A stretch of DNA of 64,000 nt from Poronia punctata (Eukaryota; Ascomycota; Sordariomycetes; Xylariales; Xylariaceae), in the NCBI GenBank assembly GCA_022579005.1, contig MU401458.1:248001-312000 (forward strand), in the 5' to 3' direction. The notes below the pieces were generated by a model, which did not search any database, was not told where the DNA came from, and was given only the letters and a program-made list of their open reading frames with translations. Positions 46,908 through 58,222 of this stretch are shown here, in pieces. The position numbers were made by a program, and so were the translations under genes. Each line of letters starts with the position of its first letter. Position 1 is the stretch's first letter.

Positions 46908-47220
46908 AAGATGGGTCCTTCTTGACATCGCAAGCAGTGGGCGGGATTTACACGCTGGGAATCTGGAATAGCGTCTGTGTATTCGTACTAGATCTAGGGA
47001 GAACCGGTTTGCATACAATGGGGACGCGGAGCTTATTATGCTGCAAGGGGGCGCCGACACTCGATGGTGCAACGATAACAGCGGGGGTTTACACCGAATG
47101 AAAGTTTGCTTTCTGCTGCAAGTATCGATGGATGAAAACGGCGAATGGCGCGTGGTAGTAGCCTAAATCAATAGGCGTGATTTTTATGTACAAGGCTGAA
47201 AATACGGGTATCTTGATGGC
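46908..47220. other. Short convergent intergenic region
   Basis: These 313 bp lie between the 3' ends of GCD2 and the small membrane protein gene. Nothing notable is seen. Confidence 0.6.
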
Positions 47221-47574
47221 TCATGCTGCCGCCCTTTCCGCATCGCGGGCTGCTTTCCGTGCCCTCTTGTCTAGGATCGCTTGTTTTCGTTCTTCTAGCA
47301 TTGCCGTTTGTCGCTCATCGACGCCCTGTAGCCAATATCCAAAGCTTCCGCCAACGCCCGCAAAGACAGGATACGCCCACAGGGAGCCTCTGTTAAAAAA
47401 AGGTCGCATTTCGAGGCCGAGCTGCCAAAACCGGACGGCAATGCCTAGTACACATATTAGCTGCACGCCCCTAAATAACGAAACAGCTTAAAGTCCACCG
47501 AGAAGAGAAATTGAAGCTTGAGAGAGCTATGCTGTCATACCGAAGCCGGACCAGAAGAGGACTCTGTGCACCAT
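47221..47574 (-). CDS. Small inner-membrane protein, probable complex I accessory subunit
   Basis: Two exons, 47541-47574 and 47221-47444, join in phase across a 96-nt intron (GTATGA donor, CTAG acceptor) to 85 residues. The protein begins MVHRVLFWSGFGIAVRFWQL and contains EMRPFFNRGSLWAYPVFAGV and GGSFGYWLQGVDERQ, giving one hydrophobic segment around residues 39-52 and a charged Arg/Ala/Glu-rich tail (KRARKAARDAERAAA). I recall this pattern from fungal proteins annotated as small NADH-ubiquinone oxidoreductase subunits (14-kDa or NUXM type), but from memory only. The gene structure is well supported and the function moderately so. It is convergent with GCD2 and divergent from the SHG1-like gene. 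Confidence 0.7.
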
Positions 47575-48197
47575 TGTTTTGTTTCAGGCTGCAATTGAGC
47601 TAGAATTTCGATTCGATTCAGGTGTTTTCTGCAGCGTGCAGAGAGTAGGTGTCTTGCTGCCCGTAATCGCTGGTGGGGGTCGGTGACGTGGTGGTTTGGC
47701 TGTGGTAAAGACTTGTCAACGTGAGGTTTCAATCGTGAGGATACAGTCGAATTGAAGGTTGAGCAAACGGCAGGGATGTGATGTGCACGGACCAAGGACA
47801 TGAGCTGCACTGAGAGGTACCAGTACTTTACCTTCTGCGCCCCACAGCACTCTATACAATGTATAAGCGCGGTACCTCAAAAGGTGCACCGTGCTGATTG
47901 TAGCTTACATAGGTACATGTAGGTACCTACTCACACGCATATATGATGTACCTCCTAACAACATTCAAGCCTGGGTCTAACCCAAGAAAGACAAGCTCCT
48001 TTGAACAAGACCCTGTACCTACCATTTCTCCACGCTTACCCTTTGAAGTGCAAACGCGGTAGGATAACATCCCATTTACCAATTCTACGTCGAGTATGAT
48101 ATTATATGCTTAGATCCGCAAGAATCATCAGGTATCTTATGCCGACGCGACATATGCAAGAGATCCTTCTGGCCTGAATAAAAGCGCGTTAAGGCCG
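47575..48197. promoter_or_regulatory. Divergent promoter region
   Basis: This 623-bp region lies between the start codons of the small membrane protein and the SHG1-like gene. It contains TACATGTAGGTACCTACT-type words near 47912-47930. No known box is recognised. Confidence 0.4.
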
Positions 48198-50912
48198 ATG
48201 GCCCTCTCGGCTATGGCTATGGCGTCCGCAGAGCAAACCCCTGCGCCCGGAAATGGGATTACGCCTCTCCTGCCGAGAAAATTCAAGGCCTCAGATCTTC
48301 CGCTATCATCTGCCACAAGGTCGGCTATTGAAGGTCTGGCCCACAGCTTCAAGAAGAAAGGCGGGTATGATGCGATTCGCAAGCAAGTATGGGAAAAATT
48401 CGAAGAGAGCGTAGGTCCCCCGCAAAATTGTTATGACCATGAGAACAGGTGCACCCGTTCGCGTGGAATTTACGTATCGCTTGTCTTGTAGGTCATATAG
48501 AAAGACCACAATCTGATTCTTGCAATACAATAGGACTACGAGGCACAAGTGACGAAATCGATTCTCGAAGTAGCCCAACGAGAAATTGAACGCAACCCCT
48601 CCCAGTTACTTACTTTAGATCGCCGCAAAGCGGCAGCCTTGATTGATGGCGCTCTCGATCGTTCTGGAGTTTACCAAAAGGCCGAAGCGGTGCTCGACCA
48701 ACTTATAGACGTGAAAGCTATCGAAGCTCGAATGCGCGAGTTGCGTCAGCTAGATATTGGTGTTGAAAAGGCTGAAGAAGAAAGAATCCGCGGCTCCAAG
48801 ACTGACGAGGAATACGCTGCCGAGTCAACTGCGAAGCTGGCTGCCCGCGAACAGTTGCGCCAGGAGATACGGCTCAAGGAGAAACAAATCCAGGAGGAGA
48901 AACTCAAAATTGAGCGGGAAGAGAGGAAGAAGAGAGAGCGGGAAAGGGAACGTGAACTGGAAGCCGCAGAAGCAAAGCGGAAGGAGGAGCGTGACGCTCG
49001 ACGGCGGGAGCGCGAGAAGAGAGATGAAGAGCGTCAACGGACCAGGGATAAGGAGCGAGAAGAACGGCGGCGGGCCCGCGAGCGTGAGCGTGAGCGCAAA
49101 CCCGATACGAATACTGACCGGGACGCCCGAAGACGGTCTAGGACCCGATCCAGGTCACGACACCGCGACAGAGATAGAGAAAGAGACCGAGAACGGGACC
49201 GAGAAAGAGACCGAGATCATGACAGAAGCCGGCGGCACACCAGCCGTGAGAGACGACGGCGTGAACGGTCTCCGCGGACCGAACCTCAGCGTGGTCCAAC
49301 AGAAGATATCAAGAAGCAGCTCACTAAAGAGGACCACGAGAGGCTTGAACAAGAGGCACTGGCGGACCTTTTGCGCGAAAGCAATAAAGATGACTCGAAG
49401 CCTCTGGAGATGGAAGTCGATCAGGCATTAGTGCCACCCCCACGACGGTCGAAGCCCGCATCAGCAATACAGCCTATTCGCCGTGATTCCACAAAAGCAT
49501 CAGATCAGAAGAAAGCCCCCGATTTGACATCGGCGAAGTCCGAGTCTAAAGAACCGATGGGCGAAACCAGAAATGTTAAAGAGCCAAGAGCTGCGGACTC
49601 TGAAGAACCTACAAGAGATAAAGAAACGAAGGATTCAAATGTAGCAAAGGCCCAGCACGACCGAAAATCAAGCCCGACACCGTCGCGGCAACACCGAGAC
49701 CAGTCACGTAGCGGTGTTGATGAGCGGAAGCACCGCGAGCGAGGCAGGGGACGTAGCAACTCACGCGGCAAGGCAGATGCTAGAGATACTAGTAGATCTC
49801 GGCATCGAATTGACCGTAGAGAGCGGAGTAAATCAAGGCATCGTGCAAGAGAGAGGACACCGGAGAAAGATACTTACCGGCCAGGGGGTCGTTATAGGAG
49901 TCGATCGCGAAACCGGGACAGAGATGTTCGAAGTCGCTCGAGGGTCCGGACTGAGCGGAGAGATCGCAGTCGGTCTATGGATTGTTATCGACCTGACCGC
50001 GAGAAGCGTGTCCGCTCTGATCTACGCGATGGTCGTCGAGGACGCTCACGCTCACGCTCACGCTCACCCCGAGATCGGAAGGAGAGACGTGACAGGAGCC
50101 GTTCGAAGCTTGTGACAGATCGCCGGGACCGAAGCCGTTCTACACGGCGTGCGCGCAGCCGGGACAAGGACAAGGGGGATGACGAGAAGCCACGTGACCC
50201 CCCCACGGGCCGCGACAAGGAACATAAAGGAGACCGTGACCGAGGTCGAAGGAGCCGATCACCGTCCCGACCAACAACTTCAAAGGGGCCCGTCTTGAAC
50301 GACGCCGAGACGTGGAAGCAGAGTGAGATCAAGAGGCGCGAGCAAGAAGCCAAAGCTTATCTAAAGGCACAAAAGGAAGCTCGTGAAAAAGGCCTGCCGG
50401 TCCCGGGTTTGGAAGACCGGCGAAGCACTGGAGATCGCTCGCCCGAGGTCAAAAGATCCCGAGTACTAGAGGAAACCGACCGCTATCGGCCTATAGAACG
50501 CGATCGGGATCGTGGGCGGGATAATAATAAGGACCGAGACCGTAATACCGAGCGCGACACTGAGAGCCGTCGTGACAGGCGAGGTAGCAAACCTAGAAGC
50601 CGAAGTCGACGCCGGGAGCGCAGTCGGGATAGAAATCGCAGCCGGGAACGTGAGCGAGAACGTGAGCGAGAACGTGATCGCGACCGAGACAGGGACAGGG
50701 ACAGGGATAGGGACAGGGATAAGGATCGGGTGCGCTCTAGGTCCAGGACCAGATACAGAGATGGGGATCGAGATAAGGATCGCGAGCGTGACCGGGATCG
50801 GAACCGCAATAAAGACAAGGAGCGCGATAGAAGCTATGATCGTGATAGGAGAAGCCGACGCGACCGGAGTACATCCCGACGGGACAGGCGCAGGCGCAGC
50901 CGAAGCCCCTGA
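48198..50912 (+). CDS. SHG1: BOD1/SHG1-domain protein with RS-rich tail (COMPASS-type)
   Basis: Two exons, 48198-48410 and 48534-50912, join in phase to 863 residues. The N-terminal domain (about 25-125) matches the BOD1/SHG1 family: LPRKFKASDLPLSSATRSAI, FKKKGGYDAIRKQVWEKFEE, then after the intron SDYEAQVTKSILEVAQREIE and GVYQKAEAVLDQLIDVKAIE. In yeast Shg1 is a subunit of the COMPASS histone H3K4 methyltransferase complex. A long charged coiled-coil region follows (about 145-260, Glu/Arg-rich), then roughly 600 residues dominated by RS, RD, RE and SR dipeptides as in splicing-associated proteins. Yeast Shg1 is only about 140 residues, so most of this protein is lineage-specific disordered sequence. 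A nuclear role in H3K4 methylation is inferred from the domain. The antisense strand has long open frames caused only by codon repetition. Confidence 0.85.
50640..50830 (+). repeat. GA/CG-rich RD/RE codon repeat
   Basis: Hexamer-like repeats (GAGCGAGAACGT, then GACAGG/GATAGG units) encode strings of Arg-Glu and Arg-Asp in the SHG1-like protein. They are a probable site of slippage. Confidence 0.75.
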
Positions 50913-52967
50913 GATGTTCACTCTCAAATCCACTCGACTTGTCGCTTATAGCATGGATGGGACGACTCGAGGTTCGGCAATCATAATTATGAAATTGTAC
51001 AAGTAGTTATTATTTCGGAAGGGAAAAGGAATGGAGCCGGATCCATGGCATGTCCGAAGGTCATTTTGGAGCAAGACATTCGACATTATTCGAATGCGTG
51101 AATAGGAGTCCACCCGTGCCCCAGTCGGTATTCTGGGTTATCTCCAATGAAGATAAGTTGGAGCTTTGGCTTAGCTACTATCCCGGACATTCGTATACTC
51201 GTAAGCCACCTCATCCCCCTGCTGTTGTAGTCTACCTAGTATATCGTCTCCGGGTACTGCAAGAAGCGATATTCAGGAACGTCTACACCTGCAGCGAGGG
51301 AATATGCAGGTACCAAGCTGTTTACAAGTACATCTTTATTGTCGAGTGCTCGTATGCTAAAGCGTGCTAGCTAAAGCCAATATGCACTCAAAAGGCATTT
51401 ACCTGTATTGGTAGGCATTATATCGGAATTAGTTATAAATCATTCGAAAGCTCTTTTAACCTGGAGAGTAATATCAGCATCGCTTCCACTTTAACGTATA
51501 TAGTGTACGGTACTCTGGCTATACGTTTATCATAGACGCAAATGAGCATATCTGTGCTTTGAGAATGTAGTGTCTGCTCATGCTTGACACACGTCACTGA
51601 TGCAATCAATTTCCACCAAAGGCAAAAGTGGGGTCGGCGATAGATCTTGGGGCTTGGCTTCTATCCGATTACAGAAACAAAGTTGTAAGCGGGCGGGTAT
51701 CGTGACTTGGGTTGGCGGTAAACCTATCTAGAGGACTCAGCGTACATAGCTCCTCTTCCTTACCTTCTACGGGCTTCTGCAATAAGTGTTTAGGGTTGCT
51801 ATTAAAGGTCCTTAATGCGCCTCTCAATTTAATATTTCTGTCATGTGTCGCACCATGTAGAATACAGTATTTGACTCCTGTAACTAGATGCAGGTGGTTG
51901 ACAAACAGTGACTTATGTACCTTGACAAGGTCAACCACCCTAAGCCTTACCAGAGTTAAACTGCGTAAGATTTATACTAATAATACCATTTCTCCTGCTC
52001 CGCCGGTGTACTGCCCGGTCTTTTTGTCAACAGCCAGGTCAATAGCAAGACGGGCCATATTTCGTACCTATCCGAGTATGATTAGGCTACGGGACTGTGA
52101 TACCTGAGGCAACAGGCAGAACAGGTGACAAGGTCCTCTTTACTCATACAGTCGGACCTGACGGAAACTTAAGAGTCCATCATCCATTCCACCGCAAGCT
52201 CCCAATACCCACATGGGCTCACTAACAGGATTCTACTAAACAAGGGTACTCACTACCTATCTACCTGTCACATCCACGTATTATATCTACTTACGAGTAC
52301 ACAGTAGGTACCTATTAGGCTGATGCCCCCCCATCTCTCCGCCGTACATGTCGCATTAAGCGCACCGCCAGCTGCCTTTTCGTCACACTTCCTTCTCCAA
52401 CTGACCGCGGCTCCCTCATCCTTTTCTACCCACCCTACCTGTTGTCTCGTGTTGTCTCATCGTCTAAACGATAGGAAACCCCATCCATTTGCTTTTTCTA
52501 CCCCTTCTCATTTGTCTTGTATAGCATCAGCCTTTCACCTTTTGCTGTTATCTTCTGATACATCCAAACTCTCTTCCGCCAAGTGCGGGCTTTACTTGTA
52601 TTACGTATCAAATCATATACGTCTCGCCTTATCACCGCCACATCCCACCCTCTTCCCCCATCCGACCCGTTTACTCGCCCAGCCTACGAGGCACACCGAA
52701 CGACTGCCTCGTCCACTCGGTCAATCCAGTGTTTCAACCACGACAACGCCACATCCCGAAATTATTCTCACGAACCACCCTACGTTCTAAACCTCATCGC
52801 CGAATCTATTTCTGTGGTGTGTTAAGGATTCGATTGGTTCTGATTAGTCCTCGGGGTATCCGTCCTCGACGATCGAGTAGCCGAATGACCGAGGCGACCC
52901 GGTGACGGAGACGTCCAAACGTCAAATACCGCGCCCATCTTCTTTGTCGGCCCATTACAGTTTCAAA
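50913..52967. other. Intergenic, long leader of the SSH4-like gene
   Basis: No supported gene. Open frames at 51050-51370, 51712-52107 and 52323-52790 lack recognisable domains. The last, Ser/His/Pro-rich, lies in pyrimidine-rich DNA just upstream of the SSH4-like gene and is probably promoter or 5' UTR. Confidence 0.45.
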
Positions 52968-54546
52968 ATGTCGAGTCCTCTGGATGGCATAGTCATCGGA
53001 CTACTATCGTCCTTTGGCTCTGCCATCGTTGTTGCTTTGATATTTCTTATCATCTACTTCTTCCGCCACACGACATCCGGTCGCATCTTCTTAGACCGTA
53101 TAGGCCGACCTGGCGAATATGACGATGAGCAGGCTTTCGCGAAAGAAGAGGCCGAGGCCTTGGAAATGATGGACGACATGCAGAGAACCGAGTATCTCAG
53201 GGCAAAAGGTACGTACCTAAGTGGCCCATCCATCCCAATGCCGTTGTAGAATCGCATCGATCTGACCGATCCCAGCGTTTATACAAGGAAACCCCCCCGA
53301 GTCCGTCCAGACGGATATTTCTTTGTCGCAATATTTAGCGATACAGGAAAAGGGCGTGGCAGCGTGGGAGTTCGAACCGGAACTTGAGATAGCCAACTGT
53401 TTCGTCGAAGCGAGAACGGAAATCGAGTTTTTCGATTCCGAGTGCACCGTCATGAGTAATTTGCCTGTGCCGAAACAGAACGAGGTCTATTACTGGGAGG
53501 CAAAAGTGTATGAGAAGCCCGAAGCCACCACGTTGAGCATCGGCATGTCTACCAAACCGTACCCGCTCTTCAGGCTACCTGGTAAGCACCCTTTATACCC
53601 TTCCCAGGAAGATTCCTGCTAATCCTTATCCCCAGGCTATCACAAATACTCGGTCGCGTACACGTCTACGGGTGCTCGGAGATACAACCAGCCCTTCACT
53701 CCTACGCCTTACGGACCGCCGATCGTCCAAGGCGATGTTATCGGTGTTGGATACCGACCTCGGACGGGCACTATTTTCTACACTCGGAACGGCCGACGCT
53801 TAGAAGATGTCGTCCACGGCTTGAAATCACAGAACTTCTTCCCGTCGGTTGGTGCCAATGGTCCTTGTGTGGTCCACGTCAATTTTGGACAAGCCGGCTT
53901 CGTTTTTATCGAGGCAAATGTGAAGAAATGGGGCCTTGCTCCGATGACGGGCAGCTTAGCACCACCACCACCGTACGGTAGCGAACAAGGCAGCATCCTA
54001 CTCGAATCGGGGCGTAGAAAGGATGAGACTCCGGGGTCCCCGTCACGAAGCCATCACTACTCGCAGTCATATCAGACGTACAACAGAGGTCCATCGCTAG
54101 AGGCCGGCCACACGCGGACACGTAGCGGCAACTACCGGGTCCTCGCACCGACCAGTCCGGGGCCGCAGAGAAGCCCTACGGATATTTCCTTGGCTCAGCT
54201 GGTCCCTACGGACGGGTCTGGAGAAGGGAGCACCAGCAGCCACGGTGCAGGTACCTCTGGGGATCACATAGTCAATATTACAGGACTAGGATTAGACGAA
54301 GCTACGCAACCGCCGCCCGAATACACCAGCCCCGAACATTCTGACGAGGATGGCGCAAACAGTGGATCCGACAGCGATAGCACGCCGTTGATTCGAACTC
54401 CCACCCGGAGTCGTGGTGTTTCGGCGGTCACGTTCCGTCCGAATAATCCGCCAATACCCAGCTATAGCGACGCGGTCCGTCAAGGTGCTGGTAGGGACAG
54501 AAGTCGAAGCGATACGAGCGGTATGCAGCGGCGACCTGGCAACTGA
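52968..54546 (+). CDS. SSH4: SPRY-domain ubiquitin-ligase adaptor (Ssh4/Ear1 type)
   Basis: Three exons, 52968-53208, 53276-53581 and 53636-54546, join in phase to 485 residues. The order is that of Ssh4/Ear1: an N-terminal membrane anchor (about 8-32, GIVIGLLSSFGSAIVVALIF), a linker with EYLRAKAFIQGNPPES, then a SPRY domain (about 125-275: VYYWEAKVYEKPE, TTLSIGMSTKPYPLFRLPGY, GDVIGVGYRPRTGTIFYTRN, FFPSVGANGPCVVHVNFGQA). A Ser/Pro-rich tail carries two PY motifs, PPPPY (ending at residue 296) and PPPEY (ending at 412), the ligands of WW domains in Rsp5/NEDD4 ligases. The yeast proteins sit on endosomes and vacuoles and help direct membrane proteins to degradation. The frame is open upstream from a GTG; the ATG at 52968 is preferred because it starts immediately before the anchor. 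Confidence 0.92.
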
Positions 54547-55471
54547 AAGGGGTAGACAACCTTCCCTCTAGCACTATCCGGCGTCCATAAGAGCGAATAA
54601 CGGTCTTGCACACCCGAGCTCTCAGGGAAGAATTGGTGTCTCGATATGGGATACGGGCGAAGGCGTGTTGGTGGTATGGATATTGCCACTCTATTAAAAG
54701 ATACCCGGCTAGGCAAATGCTTCCAGGCACGGACATGAGGAAAGGAGTTTTGGGTGTATTTTTAGATGACAGCCTTCGAAACGGCTCTTGTGGTGTTGGC
54801 AGTTTATTGCGGATGGTGGTCGCCGTCTTTTTATTGCGTTTACGGGGCTTACCGGGGGTTCAGGGTTTACACATACATGCACATACTTTATAGCATTGGA
54901 GCCCTGGCTGGCTGGCTGGTTTGCTGGTTGGCGTTGGGCAGTCATCGACGCTAAGATAGGCACACGCGTCTCACATATAAGATATTTGGATTCAAGGAAT
55001 GACTATGTTATCTCAGTTGAATGATTGACTATGTCTAACCTTGTCGAGAAGGTACAGAGGGAGTCTTGCCATACAGAACATAGGGGGAAGAGAGAGTATC
55101 TGAACAACGTGATTGGAACGAAACTTTGCCATGAGATGGGATCTCAGCGCGTAGAGGCGGGAGGGACTTGCCTCACTGTAATCCAACCTTGGTGTTCAGG
55201 TAAATGTTTAAGATGTGTTCTATTTACGGCGGTAGTGCTAATGAAGAGCCATATGTTAAATGAACTTCTATCCACGTACATCAGGTGGTGATGCTGACCA
55301 GTTTGTGGCTTATACTGAATAGGGGTTTATGTTTTTTGCGTCTAACCTCATCCTGGGAGCCTCCTTTATGAATATTCGGCGCAGCCATTATTTCAGTGAG
55401 AGCTTTCTGTTTCAGAATAGATAGGTACTTACTGTTGTTACACATGCTCGGGCAAGGCCGGCTCGCTTGGG

Positions 55472-55493
55472 ACACAACACAACACAACACAAC
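55472..55493. repeat. ACACA pentamer microsatellite
   Basis: Four ACACA/AACAC-type units in intergenic DNA. Confidence 0.8.
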
Positions 55494-56850
55494 GGAGTCA
55501 GGTACGATTCACAGATGGTAGGTAAGGAGAAGTTCACTGACACCGGGGGGGTTTATGGACTTGCTAGGAAATATCTACTTTGAAAAAAGCCGGACTGGTA
55601 ACTGGAATAACCTAACCTAGCCAGCTTGTAATATACTCGTCGCCTATGTCATTGATCAAACACCCAGTCTTTACAGTCATGGGGAGATGCGTGAGGACCT
55701 GGAATCAACGTCGTGGGAAAGGGGTGTTGATGACTTCTGGGCGAGGAGAGATTAGGTTGATGTCTTATACGTGTAGATACATGTACCTTTTATGGTTTAC
55801 GGGCAACTAGCTATGTACGTACCCCGATCATGCTGATGGAAAGTTTCCGCCTTGGGATATGACAGTTTGCGAGAAACCGTCGCCTTACATTCATTCAGTC
55901 TATGTAACCTCAACGCTAAGGAATCAATAATATATTTAAATTGTTAGTAGAAATACATATTCGCTGCGGTTTATTATAATCAACTTTTGTCTACAGGGAA
56001 AGAGCTCCCCTGTCTGTCTATCTAACCTAGCATGTGTGTGTATTGTGGGTGGGATTACCTAGATCCGCCCCCCTTTGCGTTTTTGATGATATCTGACGGG
56101 TTTACCCATCTACGTGTTGATATCATCTAGCACTTTTTTGAAAGAAAACATTTTACCTGTCTGTCCCTGATTTCTACGGCACTTGGTGAGCGTCGATTCA
56201 AAGGGTTGGGTTAGGTTAGATTCGCGATATCTCTTTACTCGGTTTATTACATGAGTATTTGCCTCATGCGCATATGTCGAAAATCTCAACACACGTCACG
56301 GATTAATTTTGTGATATCAATTCCACGGTCCACCCCCAACTACCTATCAAATCCATACCAAGAAAGCCTTGACCAGATTACAATCAATCACACAACGCAA
56401 CACCGTGATATCTACCTACCTTCCCTTATCCCATCCTCGGGCGTCTGATTAGGTTAGGTAGGTACCGGTAGTCTGCTACATACGCGCCGCCATCTCGACC
56501 GCTGTCAAATAAGCCCGGACATCATCTTACCTATTTATTTATTTATTAGTAACGTCATCCATACGCAAACATCATTTGGGACGGATCGTCAGGGTCCAAC
56601 CAAAAACTAAAACACAATGTTATATCCAACGGTGAAGAAAGAAAAAGAAAGGAAAAAAGATATAGTAACATCCCCACCCTCCTCCCCTATTCGGCCGAGT
56701 CCGGCGCTTAGGTTAGTAGGTAGGTATGCAAGACACTTGGGTATTCTAGCGGCTCTGTTTATGTACGAGTATGTATGTACGTGGGTTGGTAGGTAAGGTA
56801 TGTTTCTATCTAACCTACTCGTAGTAATCATGCTATGCTTGTCAACTCAG

Positions 56851-56875
56851 AAAGGAAGAAAGAAAGAAAGAAAAG
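56851..56875. repeat. GAAA microsatellite
   Basis: A run of GAAA-type units in intergenic DNA. Confidence 0.75.
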
Positions 56876-57922
56876 CCAAGACACGGAGAAAATTTCCTAC
56901 GTACTTGTTGTTGTCTTGCGTTTGGAGAGGTAGGTACACAGACCCCCGGGGGACAGAGAGACGAAACGAATAGTCGGTGAGAGTGGCAAACAATTATATT
57001 TTCCCTCGGTTTTTCGGTATGCTTACCTAATTACTATTATCTACAAGCCTCTAACCTTGGGCTAATCCAGGCTACGAGTAGATACAACGTACCTACTGTA
57101 TATATCAACATCAGTCTATTTCGTCCAACTGTACGAGTACCCTACAATTTGAATAAATAATATTTTGACGTTTAAACATAAAGAGATATATACACTACGT
57201 GCGGTTTAGCCTAGGTTCCTTGCAAATATACTCGTACCTGGTACTGACATATGCATGCATGCGCATTCCTACAGGGCTTACTAGGGTGCTTCCGGGCAGG
57301 ATCCGGAATGTCCGGGTGGCCTATCATCATCCACGTCATGAGGGAATGTTTAAGATTTTTGTAAAAGAGTTCTCTTCTCTCTTTCCTTTCGGCCGGATTT
57401 GCGTACGATTGAAAATCGATAGGTAGGCGAAATGATGGCCTGGCACGTCTGTCTGTCGATGATTTTGTTTGTTGGGATAGGATAGGATAGAAAGACAGAT
57501 AGACATGGAAACGGTCTGTCAATATATGTAACATGAGCCGATGAATTTCCCGTTCCGATTGTGACCCCTCCTATTCTGTTTCTGGTCTAGATAGATATTA
57601 TAACACTTCTTTCTCTCTTGTCGATAGTGTGCGGTTTTAGGGTACTCCGTAAGTTTTCCCCGCGGCTAAGGAGCTAACCTCCGTATCTTTTCCTTTCCCA
57701 TATCACGAGCGTGAAATATATTACATGTACTCGTAGACAGGTAAGGTAAGGTAATGTATCCGTATCCACTTCGCGGCGGTTCGTCCCTGGCACGGTTTTT
57801 TCACCCCGGTTCTAACTACCTATGCGGGCCCTTTTAATATCACCGATTATACTACCTACCCTAACCTAGTATATGCGGGTGCATCATTATTATACTCACC
57901 GATTATTTCTTAAACTTACCAC

Positions 57923-58037
57923 GGGGGGGGGGGGGGGTGCAACAGCAAGCTTCTAGAAATCACCCCCCCATGTGACGACGTGGTTAAAGGGAGTCGAGTC
58001 TGCAATTCCGGCGGGTCNNNNNNNNNNCCCCCCGCCG

Positions 58038-58111
<74 letters not shown>

Positions 58112-58222
58112 CCCCCCCCCCCCCCCCGCCGGGCGCGGGTAGAGCAACAGCAAGATTCTAGAAAACAACCCCAGATGTGACGACGTGGTTAAAGTTAGTC
58201 TAGTCTACAATTCATAAGGTTA
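57923..58222. other. Assembly gap with duplicated flanks
   Basis: A G run (57923-57937) is followed by about 75 bases, ten N (58018-58027) and about 100 bases of nearly pure C. The sequence after the C run (58144-58220) repeats the segment left of the N run (57939-58014) with scattered mismatches; both include TGTGACGACGTGGTTAAAG. This is best explained as one locus assembled twice from low-quality read ends. Confidence 0.85.

Noticed and set aside
50466..50933. 155-residue hydrophobic antisense frame
   Set aside because: It mirrors Arg/Asp/Ser codon repeats of the SHG1-like gene on the other strand.
52323..52790. 155-residue Ser/His/Pro-rich frame before the SSH4-like gene
   Set aside because: Pyrimidine-rich promoter or leader DNA commonly gives such frames; no repeat, domain or good context.
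57953..58180. Poly-Pro/poly-Gly open frames at the second gap
   Set aside because: Same homopolymer artefact.
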